Under the pieces are notes generated by a model, which was not told where the DNA came from, ran no database searches, and worked only from the letters and a program-made list of their open reading frames with translations. The position numbers were made by a program, and so were the translations under genes. This document shows, piece after piece, positions 1 to 14,033 of a stretch of DNA of 64,000 nucleotides. Every line of letters starts with the position of its first letter. Within the stretch, counting starts at the first letter, position 1. The stretch covers positions 9,796,001-9,860,000 of the forward strand of contig NC_063279.1 of the NCBI RefSeq assembly GCF_910591885.1. The letters are read 5' to 3'. The stretch is from Bombus terrestris. Its lineage: Eukaryota > Arthropoda > Insecta > Hymenoptera > Apidae.

Positions 1-3000
1 ACTCGGAGCCAAAGCGTCGCGCCAACGCAACGCAACGGTTAGCTTGCACACACCGGAACTTCCTGAGAGAAAGAGGGCCAGTCAACGCATAGGTGAGGAA
101 GGGATGATTCAACGTATGCGTGCGGGGGTAGAATGTCTATGTAATCCAAGCCGGTTGCATTATCTCGTGTCTCTGCATGTCCCTTTCCACTGGCTGTCAC
201 GCGACCATGGTTTATGTTCTTTCGCCGCGACTTCTCATTCGTTTGCTGGCCGAACAACCAAGATTCCGTGTATCGATCTCTCCTCTAGCAAACGCGAAGC
301 TATCCGATTTCGCGAGTACCCTGTTAGCTTTGCGTTATAGGGATGAGAGATGTCAAAGTAGAATAAAGGGGTAGGTTCTTTTATCTTTCTTTCTTCCTTG
401 CTGTTTGGTTTTATTTTAGAGCGCGTCTAGACCAAGCTCGCTCGCTCTTCTTCCATTTTAGTAATATCTTGCAAGATAAAAGTATAAACGAGCATTTGTA
501 CGACGTTTAGCGATTGTTCGCCGAATTAAAAATACCTAGACGAGAAATTTATTATTAGAATTTCTTCGTCAAACATCGGTGTGACAAGGCCGAGCGAACA
601 TTGAAATGGGAATGAGCATTCTAGATACTCGGGCTAATCTCTACGAACATTCGCTTCGCGTTCGTCCTGATGTTCCTTCGGTGTAGGTGAATTTATGGAC
701 AAATCGCTCGATGACTATACTGTCGTTCTATATTTGCCGGCTTTTCCGAAACGCACGTTTACGTGGATGATAGCAGGATGAGTTTTGAGGAACGGTGACT
801 ATCATCGAGAAACGAAATTGAACCAATCCGTTGGATCGAATGTTTGCGCCGAGTATCGTTTTACGATGGGAATCGACGGCATATGATGGGAAACTCGCGA
901 ATGTTTGGTATACTAAGTAGCTCGTTTCCTTCCTGACCATCGTTAACCTTTCTCGTTGGGAGTGAAACTATGTCTGGTAAAAAAAGTACCTTTTAAATAG
1001 CTCTGTGATTAATTGCGAAACGAGCAAGTTAATCGTAGGGTGATTATTAATCACTGCTTTAAGCGCAGCTTTGAATAAATCTGTAGTTTGCAAAAATAAT
1101 TTAGGAATAGTCGCGTAGGTATTTCTAAAAGATATTTTTCAAAATATTTGTCCATAAAATTTTAATGAAAATTGATACCTCAACCTGTGATAAGAGAATT
1201 TAATTAGAATTAACATCACTTTGTTCATAGGATATCTACACCATCGTTATAAAATAAGGTTTAGTAACGTACAATGTAATAGAACAACATAACTTCTGTC
1301 GACTTGCTGTTCATCTTACTTGTAATAATAACGAATACTAAAAATGATAGCGGTTGTTCTAGAAAATGAAAAGGTATGATATTCAGTACTTTTTAAATAT
1401 TTAAATTCGGGGCCCTCTTTCCCGGAATACCTTAAACGGGAATATTTTAGGACGAATACTTTATCTACCAAAAATATAACTTGCACAAAATCCTCGATAT
1501 TTCTCAATTTCCTTAAATCATCGAAAATCAAGACTTTATAAATTAAAAATTTGAGAGGAAGATAAATGGTATACTGTTCATGATTAATTGTCAGTCGCAT
1601 TGAAAATAATTCGGCAAGACGAAAAGAAAAGAAGGATGGAGTTTCATTTATTTGAAGTCAGAACGAGTCTCGTAAATTGATACCGACGAAAATTCGGAGG
1701 AAATATTAAAATTTCATTGTATTCTCCGTTGAAGTTTGCGCCTCCGCTCTGATCTCGTTGCACTTTTACTTCCTTTCGGAGTCGCTCTAATATTTTATAG
1801 GGTTTCCTCCTTGCACTCTTCGAAATAAATATCTAGCCGCCAGCGCGATATTAAATTTGCGGTTTCATACTGTCTCGTTTTTATTTAACTAGACATAGCA
1901 CGTCAAATCCGTTGACTCAACTGAATATTTTACTAACAAAATTTCCCTGTTTTCCCATCGAATCTTACGTTACAAAAAGCCAGCGACATTTCAAAGTAAA
2001 AGCAGACGTGTTCACATTTATTTTAACGTAAATATATTTAAATTCGAGCGGAACTAAAACCGAGGAGAATAACAAATTTAACGATGTCAAATTGAAAAAT
2101 ACGATATTAAATTAAAATAATTAAAAATCACACGCTTTCCCGTGTTTCACGGACATTTCAAACTAAGCGAAAACCAAAGAAAATTAAATTCAATAATGAA
2201 ATTATTGAAATTTATCGTTTATAAATGTCTCGCTGACAAACGCAAACTTTTAAATCTCAAATTTAAAAGCTAATTCTTGACAAACTTGGCGGTTATAAAT
2301 CAGACAGATGTTAACGAGGCAAACTGTGAAGCCAATAAAAATTGGAATATCCCGTCTGCAGATGAACGTTCGTTCTCGCACACCGATGAAACAACGTTCC
2401 GGTTGGCATGTTGCTATCACCGCGGAATTAATACGAATTTCCATAACTATTGGATGAGGTTATAGCAACTATACGCGTATCCGCATGTAATAGACGAGCG
2501 GTTAAACTATAGAAACTCGTTCGAACGGCCAGTAGTAGAACGCGTCTTTAGTTTTACCTACGAATCATTGGGAAACAGAATGCCCTGTGATTTCGATCGT
2601 GCATTGTGCAAATTCTCTTCATCAAAACAATTCTTATTTGATATTTTTTATCGCTTCTGAAATCTGAATTTTTTACAATAACTTGCCTAATACAAAATTT
2701 GTAAAATTTGTATTTTCAGAAAAGATCGATTTGTTCGAGGAATTTTAGCGACTACGATATTTTAATCGAATTGAATCTTATTTTATAGATGATAATCGAT
2801 AAGATTTATTTTTAGAATTTAAAATGTTGGAAACGTAGTATTTTATTCTTGATATTTGATTCTTCTCGTTTTTAAAACAGCTTTTCTCGATATACCGCGA
2901 GTATTTTGAACGATTCTCCATATACCAACTATATTTCAACCGGTCAATGTCTTTGGGAAATTTATGGGAGTTGGAATAACTAGGAACGTGTGCAACGTTG

Positions 3001-5728
3001 TTATGACTTGGAGGAAGTAAAAGACAGCGAGAGAATGGAAAGAAAGACAGGAAGAAATTCGAAGCGAAGTTCAATCTCGAAGAAGAATCAAGCAGATTAC
3101 GGTCGAAACTTAAAGGAAGAGGAACTTTCAGTGATAAATCACGATCAGAATTTCTCATACAGATCGCGTAACACTTCAGGGATCGTAATTTTTCTTGCAC
3201 TATCGCGACGCCAAAATTTTATGGACAATTGAGTTTGATATTCTAAATTTTCGCGATCCAGCGTTTTTCAAACGTATGTATCTCGATCATAATTTTATAC
3301 GCCGTATTCTGGGATACGATCGTCGAGTTGAACATCTTTTTGTCTATAAAATTTGTACGCGGCGCTTCAGCATTCTTCGAACATTTACATGCATTGCCAT
3401 CACGATCGGCAACATGCGTTAATAAATTTTTTAACGTTCTCCATCTTTGATTTTTAACAATTACCATCTATACGATAATGTTGACAAAAATTTGAATTCC
3501 AAGTTATTATTCTATCTTGGTTGAGAATGAGAAACAAGCTTTGAAATGAAGAAGTCTTCGTAAATTCATAATCAAAGAAACTAAAATTTATTCCACGCAA
3601 GAGATGACTGGGAATTAACATAATCGTTTGAAACTTTCCTTTTAGTCACGAGGAACCTATTTCTTTGATTATAAAATTCTTCGAAGTTATTTCTGGAACA
3701 GTTCGATTCTTAATGATCCTCGTTCTTAGAATTACTAAAAATTCAATAATTTCGAAATTCAATAACCTTCGACTGAGATCCAAGTTAATATTTTCATGTT
3801 CAATGTTAAAATAGCTTCGAAGCAAAGCAATGACCGCATAAATCGGCATAATCAATTCAAATTGCAACTTCCTCAGTTACGTGGTCTAATTTTACAATAG
3901 CAAAGCTGCTATTCCAATTATAGAATTATCACATATTATTTCTACCAGACTCCAAGAGAAGAAGATTCCGATCGTTTAATAACCTACATTCGAGCTTCGA
4001 TTTCCATCTAAAGCTTCCAATAACGAAACAAACTCGAAAACGAGTCAATCTCCGCGAATCCTCCGCCAAAGAGACGAAATTGATTTCCAACAAGAAATAA
4101 AAAGAAGCTAGACAAAAGAATGAAAAAAAAAAGGAAATCTAATGGAACGGCTTTGTTCACAATTTTTCAATTTATCAACAAAGCTTCACTGCCCCGTCGA
4201 AATTTCAATTCGCCAAAGAGCCGAACATTGGGTCAAAGTTTGATCGGGATCGAGCCGGAAACAAGGACGCATGGCGCGAAATTCGCGACTCAAGCAACAA
4301 ATTTTTCAACGTGCCAACGATAAATCACGAGATCGCGACGCGACGCCGGATCCACGAATTTCGGATTGTCGTCGACGAATATTCGCGTTCGTCGAAATAA
4401 TAGATGAAAATGGACGATGACGGACGGGAGAGACTATCAAAAAGTAAGAATAAGAACAAAGAGACTATAAACTTTTGTCGTCGTATTTGAATATTAAGTC
4501 ACAGTTAAGGAAACTGTAGATTCGAGGATGCACTTTCAAGAAGATCGTCTGGATGATAGTATATATACTTTAATTAACGGCTATCGCTTACTTTGACCTT
4601 AAATTTCGAAGGCTCGCCGTGTCATTTCCGACGTAGACGAAAAAGAAAGTGTCCTTTTGAGGGAAGAGGAAAAAACGAGGAAACGTAACACACAGACGTA
4701 ACTTTCTTAAGTCTGTTCTCTGTTCTTTGAAAGTGGAATTTCAAATCAACGGTGTTTCGATCTTTTAAATAAATTCTTGTTATCTGCGAAATGTTGTTAC
4801 TTCTATTTCATTCGTCTCAAAGCGAATAGCAGTCTTAATTACTATTACATTAGTTATTATTTGCGAATATAATTGGTGAATTTTCGTGGAAAGGAAAAAG
4901 AAGAGAAATACGCTTCGGCGAATGAGAAATAAACACTCGCAGTTTGCTGCACTTTTCTAGTAATTTAGCCACGCTCTCAACGATTCTGGCCGAAAAAAAG
5001 GAGACGTTGAAACTCGATACGCTTTCGTTAATTAACCGGGAATTTTTAAAAACCTTCGCGATAAATAGAAGAGAAATGGTAACAAGAAATAACAATGATC
5101 CTGCAATTACATTTCTTTCGAAACGGTCACGCGAAAGAGAAAGTCCGTATCGAAATTAATTTTCAGATAAATTCCTCGCCTCTGTGGAGATAACGAGAGC
5201 TGGCAAATAAAACTTTCATTCCGCGACTAAACAGCGAACGAACTTCAGACAAACAAACAAACACCTTCGCCGTTCTTTCTCTACGCGCATCTCGATACAC
5301 AGCCGCTATTTTTCACCGGTAGAAAACATCGGCTAAATCTACAAAAGATAAGAGCGAACACGAGATACGATTTACACCGCAATCGAAACTCGGCGGCGGC
5401 GCCATATTTTAACAAGAAAATCGATCGCTGGCAACGAAAAACCATGAAAAAGGAAGAGAAACGAACCACGTGGAAGCAACAAACGATCGACAAAGATACC
5501 TTTGATAACAACTTTTTAAAGGCTATGGACCAGATTTCTCCCTGTGGCAATCTTTTTCTGTTGATATTATTCACCTGTGATTATATGATCGTAGTTATTG
5601 TTATTTATAATTACTGCAAACGGTGACTTCCCTATTTTGCGTATAATACTGAATAACATTAAGACAATTAATTTGCATTTGTTCCACCTTTTTGTTTTAT
5701 TTTTCAAATAAAGAAATCCACCGATATA
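1..5728. other. non-coding stretch, no gene recognised
   Basis: AT-rich sequence with short open frames only. None shows a domain, a run of matching splice sites or conserved-looking composition. The first 400 bases are richer in CpG and open on both strands, which fits a promoter or untranslated exon of a gene to the left, but I cannot assign it. It may be intron of the minus-strand gene whose signal-peptide exon lies at 11797-11878. Confidence 0.5.
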
Positions 5729-6321
5729 CAGGGTGGTTAGTAACTGGTAGTACAAGCGGAAAAGGGGTGATTCTACGCGAAAAAAGAAGTCGAAAATATG
5801 GAATAAAAATTTTTCGTCTGAGGCTTTGTTTTCGAGAAAATCGACTTTGAATTTTCGCTCGGTACGCGTGCACTTTATCACGTTTCGTTATAACGGATCT
5901 CACTGTAGATCGTTGTTTCGATGGATATTATCGCAGTTTAAGTTTGTTTTTACCGTAACAAAAAACTAGGAATACATAATGAAATAATATGAAGTAATCA
6001 TAAAGTTTATTATTACAAAAATTGCTGAAAATGTTGCCCATTCTGCCGAATACATACTTCTGCTCTTCTAATTAAGTTTCTATGAACACTTTCTAACACA
6101 TTGGAAATGTTTATCAACATAACGTCAATCGAGACAACGACCTACAGTGAGATCCGTTATAACGAGACATGATAAAGTGCACGCATACCGAGCGAAAATC
6201 CAAAGTCGATTTTCTCGAAAACAAAGCCTCAAACGAAAAATTTTTATTCCATATTTTCGACTTCTTTTTTCGCGTAGAATCACCCCCTTTCCGCTTGTAC
6301 CGCCATTTATCAACCACCCTG
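5729..6321. mobile_element. foldback (long inverted repeat) DNA transposon remnant
   Basis: Two arms of about 195 bp (5729-5923 and 6125-6321) are near-perfect reverse complements. They start and end with CAGGGTGGTT / AACCACCCTG and enclose a spacer of about 200 bp. TATA lies on both outer sides (5725-5728 and 6322-6325), consistent with a short target-site duplication. The spacer carries a minus-strand tail of a transposase-like reading frame (see 6013-6102). The structure is that of a non-autonomous foldback/MITE element cut down from a DDE-type transposon. The arms are long enough that a read-through transcript would form a roughly 190-bp double-stranded hairpin. Arm identity was judged by eye. 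Confidence 0.85.
6013..6102 (-). pseudogene. C-terminal remnant of a DDE-type transposase inside the foldback element
   Basis: On the minus strand 29 codons run open into two stop codons. They read as a helical basic tail with N-L-I-R-R-x-E-V-C-I followed by N-G-x-H-F and a final Phe-Leu. A basic helix with Cys-Ile, then Gly-x-His-Phe, then Leu-stop is typical of the extreme C-terminus of Tc1/mariner/IS630-like insect transposases. The rest of the enzyme is gone, so this is a non-functional relic. The family assignment rests on motif memory over a short stretch. Confidence 0.5.
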
Positions 6322-6327
6322 TATAAT

Positions 6328-9300
6328 AAATAGTACAGTGAGAGTGTATTTTGAGCAGTAGACTTTGAACGATTTTACACTCGTCTGTGCGATCAATTTC
6401 ATACGCAACAACGTACTATAATAACAAAGCTGAAACATCGAAAACTGTAAGAGATCTCGATATTTCAATATATTTTATTCTGTTTGCCGGTTCTTTCGCA
6501 AACATTCAATTCGCATAAACTGGGGCGCTTTTTCCATTTGCCGGGACCAAGGACTTGGCTCAGTAAGAGAATCGTACAAATAACAACCGCAACCCTTTTG
6601 TGAATACGCCGTAATGATGTATAAATAGGGACCGCTTTGTAATTAATATTCTTTCCTACGAACAACTCGACTCGACCTGGCGACCATTGCGCCAGTATCT
6701 GTACGTGTAATATGCAACCAACAATGACGTCGACCTTTTTAATATTTTCTCGTACAGGCCGACCGGCTAAAGGCTGATTCTCGTTTTTCGAGCGCGGTGA
6801 AAGGAAAACGCGTGCATCGTGTCTACACGGCCAACTTCTTTTTTAATTCCGCTTGGAACGACATGGAACACGCCGGAGAGGAGTATCAACCTGTCTCGTC
6901 CGGAGCACCAACGACAAGGAACGGTTCGATCTCTTCGGCTCTCGTTCCACTCCCAACGTTTGCTTCGAATTACCAGGGGAATTATTAAACGAGACTGCCT
7001 GGTATTATCATCGGCAGTGCGCCTGTTATCGTTCTATTTTCTTGTATTTCGTCTTTATCGTTCTGTCATTCGTTACCATTTCATGTACGTTGCGTTCGCT
7101 ATGTACGTTTTCGTTCCGAAGGTTTATTTGATGAGAGAAAGAAGATTTTGGGATTTGTAAGTTACGAGTTGTAACGGATACTTAAATAAGTTAGCTAACT
7201 GTTTGCTGTTCGTTGATCGTTTATTATTCTAAGAGTTTGACGTTCTTTGCCATTTAGGATTCGTGTCTATCAGTCATCGGTTTTATAGATTATAAGCTAA
7301 CGATGAAAGAGCAGCGTTTATCGTTACTATATATCAACAATAAATGTATTACCTAAACGACAACTTGAAGAGTTTTGCGACAGTTTTATCGTTATACGAC
7401 GAACGTAGATTTTAAACCATTGACTATACCATACTGACGTCATACTATCAATTAAAAGAAATATAAATCGATGAACGATCGTACAGGTATGGCATATGAA
7501 TGAGGTAAAGTAATAATTGAGAAAATAACGGAAAGAACAAAAAGCAACGTTTTTTTTTAGGCAGGGAACAATATTTCGTGAAAATAGCATAACCGAAAAA
7601 ACGACACAAAGTATAGGTAAAAGAATGTAATAAAGTGCGACCTAATATAATATCGTTAGCGAAAAATTTGACAAAGACCATTCTTGTTACGAACCATTCG
7701 ATTATAAACGAAAAATGACGGTCCTGCGGTAAACTATATCCTAAATTTAAAGGTCCTCGTATCCTCTCTCGGCTCGAACTATTCGTGTAAAATATCGCGT
7801 TCGGGAATACTTAGTCAGCAATTTATCCTGAAAGGTATTTAAGTTCGATGTAATTCCCGAAACGATTTAATATACATCGAGCAAACCTATTTCAATTTTA
7901 AATCTCGTAACGCTTACATCCCTTTCCGTGGCGTTTGCTCCGTGAGTTTTAATATTTCCGGATATTCTCAGCCTCGGTGCATCCTTTCGAAATTCCCAAC
8001 CGTGAAGAGGAAAATCCGCAAGGAGAAGCATCCTTCTTTTCTTCGTTTTTATTTCCACGAAACGTGGTGATCTCTTTAATTCTGCGCGACCCATCGGGTT
8101 TTCCTGCTCCGTGCCATCCGCCAAATTAGGTAATTACAACCGGCTACCCAGTAAAAATCAGATGGTAACGAAATTCAGAATCGGAATACGCTAATCCCGA
8201 CCTCCAGAGAAATCGAGGGAAATATGAAAATCGTCGGACGCGGCGGCAAAAAGGGAAATGAGAAAAAATGGAGAAGGTGAGAAAGTAGAGATAGAAGACG
8301 AACCGGCTTCGAAAATCTCATCTCTAAATTACATCGTCTCCGTTGGCACGTTCGTCCTCGGTCAGGGAACCTCGCGCTGCAATTGTAATTCGTTCTGGTC
8401 GAAGATACGAGTACACTCTCTCTCAAGAGAAAGAAAAGGAGAAGGATAGGAAAAAGGAAAAATAATGGAGGAAAAAGACCGGAAAAAAATCGTGAAATTT
8501 TGTCGAGTACGTTATAGAAAATGTGAAACTGGAAAAACTTCGTGCGCCAGACACGAGGTGAAAATTCGCGATACGAACATAACTTTCCGCGTACGCCTCG
8601 TTTGTTTCCATGCAACTCCGTATATAATTGGAACGACAGCTTTCCAATGTTTAACATCATTGGGAGAACCGATCGAATGACAAACCGAGCAATTTAATGT
8701 GGATTCATGGCGATCAATTAACGAATCGATCCCCTGATTAAATGCACGTCGCGTCTTCCGGTTAATTAGCCGCTATGACGCGTTTACAGAATTATGAGGA
8801 AATAGTTCTACGGTAGATTACCTCATACCCGATCCTTGCTTAACCAATCTCCGCCTTAACTGACCACATTTTCGTTCAGAGATCGTTCCGTGTTAGTTAT
8901 ATCATTCGTATGGTAAAATACCATTTCTATGGTAAAAAATATTAATGGTGTATATATATTATTTTGTTGCATTTATTCAGCTGAGGTTTTACAGAAACCA
9001 TTTCACTAGATATATTTTATCGTCTCTAACGAATATTGAAATATTTAAGATAATGAAGCAACAGAGTAGAGGAAGCGGTTTGTCCTAAGAAATTTGTTAA
9101 GGTGTAATTTATCATATTATTGAAGTTCACGTATGTCGGAACTATAGAGCGTACATACCTCTCGTTCACAACGGTAATAAAATATCTTTTGACGCGCGAG
9201 ATTCAGGACGTGTGATAAATCATCTCTCGAATTGTCAAATCAACCTTACCCTCTGCTCGTATACAAAACGTCGTCCATCGATAGTAAAACACGCATATTT

Positions 9301-11796
9301 TCAGGATCAATCACAGAATCACATCCAAATCTCGCTTCCGGAAAGAAATAATATGAAATACTTCGCTCGAAAAATTTGGAGAATACAAATTGGACAGATG
9401 TATACATAGGGTACCAAGGGAAATATAATATGCAGATTTTTTACTAGAAATTATTCAAATTCCTGTGAACGATCCAATCTATAAAATCTCTACGAAAAAT
9501 TACACTTTGGTAGTTCTAGCATCAAACCTTTTCTACCAATTCTCGAATTCTTAAACATCAATCATGTGTAAACGTGAGCCAAAGTACAAAGAAATATCGA
9601 CACTCCTCGAGATTAGAGAAGATTAGATGGAGAAACGCGTAAGAAAAACGAACCCCTTTCGCGTTTTCCATCTTCTCTATACTCCACGTATTGCGACTGG
9701 CAAAAACAAATCGCGTTGTTCGTTTACAAGCTAACAAGTCCCGAAAGGGAGACACAGGTACGCGATAAACGAGGAAAATCCGTATAAGCTATATGCAAAT
9801 AATAACGAAACGATAACGGCAACGCCAACGAGAGGAGAAGGGGCGAGAGAGAAGGGGAAAAAAGTGGGGAGAAAAACAAAAATTCGATCCACATTCGTCG
9901 TGGACACGAGGTCGTGGTTCCATTTATCGAGTGATTGGTCAGCTGAATGATTGGATGGCCGCCTTTTGGCGCAATTTTGCCAGATCCAATTCCCGCCGTG
10001 TATTTTCTTTATCGCACCCGAGCTTCAATCGGTTGAGTTTCCGTGCGCGAGAACCGTTTGCCCTGGACTTCGTCTATGCATGCTAGTTGGAAATCAGGTT
10101 CAACACCTAATTGCTGCTCAAAAAGGTTCTCATCGAAATAATTAAGCCAAAGTGGGAGCTTAATAACTTAACGAGCGCGTGGACGTTTCTTCTCTTCTCT
10201 TCCCTTTATTTCTTCCTTTCTTTCCCGTTCGACCTTTTTTTTCCCGACAGAATTTAGCGTAATTTCGAGGCAAGTATAATACAAGATTTCCACGAAGGTT
10301 CATCCCGCATCGTGATACCACCGTCGCGTGCTACAAAATAGTTTCCATTGATTCTGAAGTAGTTGCTAGTTTTCTGGTTTTTGTTCTTTTTTGTAGTCCT
10401 TATTTATATCCTTTGGAAGATAACGTTTCCACAACCTTCGACAGCGTGTCGACTTTTATGCTACGTTCTAAGTCTTCCTAGAATAGCGATGGACGCGTTC
10501 CTTTTCAAATTGATTTGAAAAATTGCCAACTTTCAATAAACGTTTAAAATGTAACTATGTGTTCCCTGGATCCTTTTGCGCGAATTAATATCCCTAGTGA
10601 AACTTTACACGTCGCAAATCGCAAGTTACCGAAGTTAATAAATTCTCTTGTATAACATTCATAAGGTTGGTAATAAAAGAGACCAAATTATGCATATAGT
10701 TTTTTACAAGTTATAAGACAGCTGATTATTTTATTCGGTGTAAAATTGTAGAATTGGAAAAATGAAGTTTGTAACTTGTAACCTCTAACTAGCTGATATT
10801 ATTCACTGGTGAATTATTGTGCAATAGGATCCTGCTAAAGTATATACTCATAATTTATATTCGTAATATAAGAGAACATAAGGGAGAATTCAAGGGAGAA
10901 AAGACATAACCTATTGTAAAGAAATTCATATTTGCTTCGTAATGGTAGATATTTACGCTGATGATCGGATAATAAAGGTAAGAATATTATTTAATATGAA
11001 TCTGTGGCGAAGATGATACATGTGTCAAGGCACGTGTTCAAATTGTTGAAATGTTTGTCGCAAAGTAGACTCAGCATTCGATTCAATGATAATTCGCTCA
11101 GCAGTTAACGTATTAAAAGATTCTTACTGAAGAATCGTGAAATTCATTTTCTTGGCGTATGAACGCGGATATATGATTGTAAAGAATTCGATTACTATGG
11201 ACTATGAACACTTATGTTCGTTCTACAAAATTTCTGATCATTTTACTTTGTGTCTGTATCTTGTTTGCAATTGGGAAACGGAATATTTTATATTTGTATC
11301 ATAATTAATACCTAAAAATAGAAGAAAAGGAGAAAGAAGCGCAGGTTTCAGTTACTTTTTTTAGACACTGCTAATTATTCCCTAGACACGACGCTTAATA
11401 TACCGCCATTTTTAATTATACACGATCCGCGCCGAAAGTATTAAAAATAGTAAAAAAATGAAGAATTAAAGGAGGTAGCTTATTTTACTAAAATATCGCT
11501 AATTTCTTCTATATAGATACAACACTTAATATAACGCCATTTTCAATTTCGAAAGATTCATATCGAATGTATTAAAAGTAGTAAAAGAAGAATAAAAAAA
11601 TGTAGTTTTCAGTTAATCTGTTAAAATATTGCAGATTTTTTTAATATACTATCCTACACCTTTTCAAATTTCGAAATATCTGGCAATGCGAACTTTTAGC
11701 TTTTTTCCTATCCGCGAATTTCACCGTACGTACACCGACAACGATTTCACGATTTATCGAAAATCGTTTGAGAACTGTCTACAATTGGACACTTAC
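6328..11796. other. non-coding stretch, no gene recognised
   Basis: About 5.5 kb of AT-rich DNA. The longer open frames (for example 6797-6988 plus, 7867-8124 minus, 8175-8660 minus) have no recognisable domain, and the last is low-complexity. The most economical reading is intron of the minus-strand gene that starts at 11878. Confidence 0.45.
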
Positions 11797-11878
11797 CTTT
11801 CACGATGGTCGCAGTGGAAAAAATGGTGAAAATCAGGATCAGCCTCATCGGTGACAGTTTCATTCCGTACTCCTTCAT
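11797..11878 (-). CDS. putative first coding exon (signal peptide) of a secreted or membrane protein
   Basis: On the minus strand an ATG (11878-11876) opens 27 codons: a short N-region with Lys, Arg and three Met, then a hydrophobic core rich in Leu, Ile and Phe, then small residues (Ser-Thr-Ala-Thr). The exon ends in phase 1 at a strong donor, AAAG|GTAAGTG, at 11797. A possible acceptor (CCTGTAG) just upstream at about 11895 suggests a separate 5' untranslated exon, perhaps in the GC-rich block at 12.4-13.5 kb. This is the usual layout of insect secreted or immunoglobulin-type receptor genes with a large second intron. No following exon could be identified in the 11.8 kb to the left, so the product is unknown. 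Methionines 6 and 11 are alternative starts. Confidence 0.5.
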
Positions 11879-11899
11879 GGTTAGAACGAATCCGCTACA

Positions 11900-13540
11900 G
11901 GAACATAGATGAACACACCGAACACGATAGAACGTATGTAAACACAGAATGGTCTATCCACTCGCACACCGAACGCGTATATTTACCTCGTTCTAGAAAA
12001 TAAGTCACTTCACAGTTTACACGCACAGTACACCTTCGTTATTTATCGTGAAATCGACATTCGAAAATGTTCGCTGTGGAACAACGAATATCAACATAAA
12101 TCGATCGCACGCTCGATACTCGCATTTAACCTTGCATTTAAGAAGTACGTATTTCCAATGAGCACGTAACTTCTTCGACGATATCCTTGTTTCGCACAGA
12201 TATCACCTGACCAGTTGTTTACCACCAAACCGAAGTGCTATCACGTATACAAAACACAAATATCGCGACAAATCGTCATCTGTTAGTATTTCTCCTTGCG
12301 TTTAGCCTTTCGTCTTTTTCACATAACACTTTTCTCGATCCGTCACTTTCTTTCAATTCGAATTCAATTCGAAATGAACGTTGAGACGTAACGCGTCACT
12401 ATGTTCGAGAATCGGTAGCACTATCGCGATCGAAAAGTTTGATAATCGTGATGAAGCGTGTCTGATTGGCTGAGAGATAATCGAAAGGAAAAGATCACAT
12501 CCAGAACGATCTCTCGAAAGAATCGTCTACCGTGGGATGTCAAGAAACAATGTTTCTGTAGCAACCGACGGGTACGCGCACTCTGCCGGCTTATAAATTA
12601 CAAACGCCTTTGTCGCTGCTTTCTCGGTGCACTTTTTCCTTTCGACACGCTCGAGACGTAATCATATCCGACAGCAGGACGTCATACGAATAGTATGGAA
12701 GCTCGCGATCGACGCGTTCGAGAGATCGATCAATCAGGGTGGTGGGGGAGGCAGAGGAGAGTTAAACTGCACCGCGAGTCCACTTGTAACAGGTGAATTG
12801 TCAAAGGACGCGGAATCACTACGTTCAAATTCGTCGACCGTCGACAGCTCCGAAACCAGTATCGCTCGATGGAGTATCCACGCGAGAATCAGCTTTATTT
12901 CTCGGTCTCTGTCGTTCGTTTCTGAACACGAACATCGATGACACCGATCGCACCCTTATTTTTGCCGGTTTCCATTCACGCTCGTTGTTTTTCCTTCCTA
13001 ATCTCGTGCTCCGTCGTTGTCAATCTTTCAACGATCTTCTATTATTTCGTTTCCCGTGCGCGTCACTTATTACACGTCGAGAAACAACGTGGCAATTCGC
13101 GTTATCACTTGTAATCTAAGGGCGGCCGCTACGAACACGTACTCATCACTGGATCGCGCGACGATGAAATAAAACTCGGCATGTACCACCGCACACCTAC
13201 GCGGGAGTGTGAACACTGTGGAATTGCTCGAAAGGGAAGGAGGCCTCTGCCCCCGCAGAGATCCACGGAGATTGCCGAGCGAAGCCGAGCAGCCACGAAC
13301 GAACCGACGATCAGCATCCAACTGCACCTCCCAACCCCTACTGCCTGTGAGCGCAGTGCGCACGCAAAGCACTTGACACGATGAGGATGAGAAGAACAAC
13401 GCAGATGCGGAAAATCGACGGAAAACGTCGTCAAGATACCGTGGATCCTACGGGCAGAGGGTGAACCGATTGTTTAGATCCTCCGTTCGCCTTCGCTGCT
13501 CCTGCAATCTTTTCGAACTGTCTATCTGTACACAGAGAAA
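11900..13540 (-). promoter_or_regulatory. GC/CpG-rich promoter-like block upstream of the signal-peptide exon
   Basis: Composition changes from AT-rich to CpG-rich between about 12.4 and 13.5 kb, with many open frames on both strands but no recognisable protein. In hymenopteran DNA such CpG islands often mark transcription starts and 5' untranslated exons. Its place 0.6-1.6 kb upstream of the exon at 11797-11878 makes it the likely promoter of that gene. I cannot place the start site or the first splice donor. Confidence 0.35.
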
Positions 13541-14033
13541 AGTATCGCTTTTTAAGTGAAACGTATATGCGCGCCATATAAATAACTCGACGAGTTACAC
13601 GAAGAATGAAAAATTTTAATTTAACGCAGAGAATGACTACGAGTTTATCGATAATAGAAAAAACAGAGGAATAGAAATGATTAGATAGAAAATGTAATGA
13701 AGATGAATTTAAAGATCACTATCAAAAAATTACAATAGCAAGAGAAGTAATTTTAGAAAATTTTGATATAGATTTCAGTTAACGCAAAAACTATATAGAC
13801 TTTCTTTCTTCTTTTTCCTTTGAAAATATTACATATTTCTGAAGTATTAATACATATAAATTTGAATATTCTCTACTATCAAGTATTTTATAACTAATAT
13901 ATTACGCTCTTTTTCCTTTGTACAATTAGTTGTTTATATCTAATGATTATTTACATAAAGGTACAAATTCTTTATAATAAAGATCCTCTTACACTCATGA
14001 TTTTTTATTTAAATAAAATTAATTATTAATCTT

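Noticed and set aside
44..374. Overlapping open frames on both strands at the window start
   Set aside because: CpG-rich sequence with few stop codons; no domain, and three frames are open at once.
8175..8660. 161-codon minus-strand open frame
   Set aside because: Phe/Leu/Ser low-complexity core with no family resemblance.
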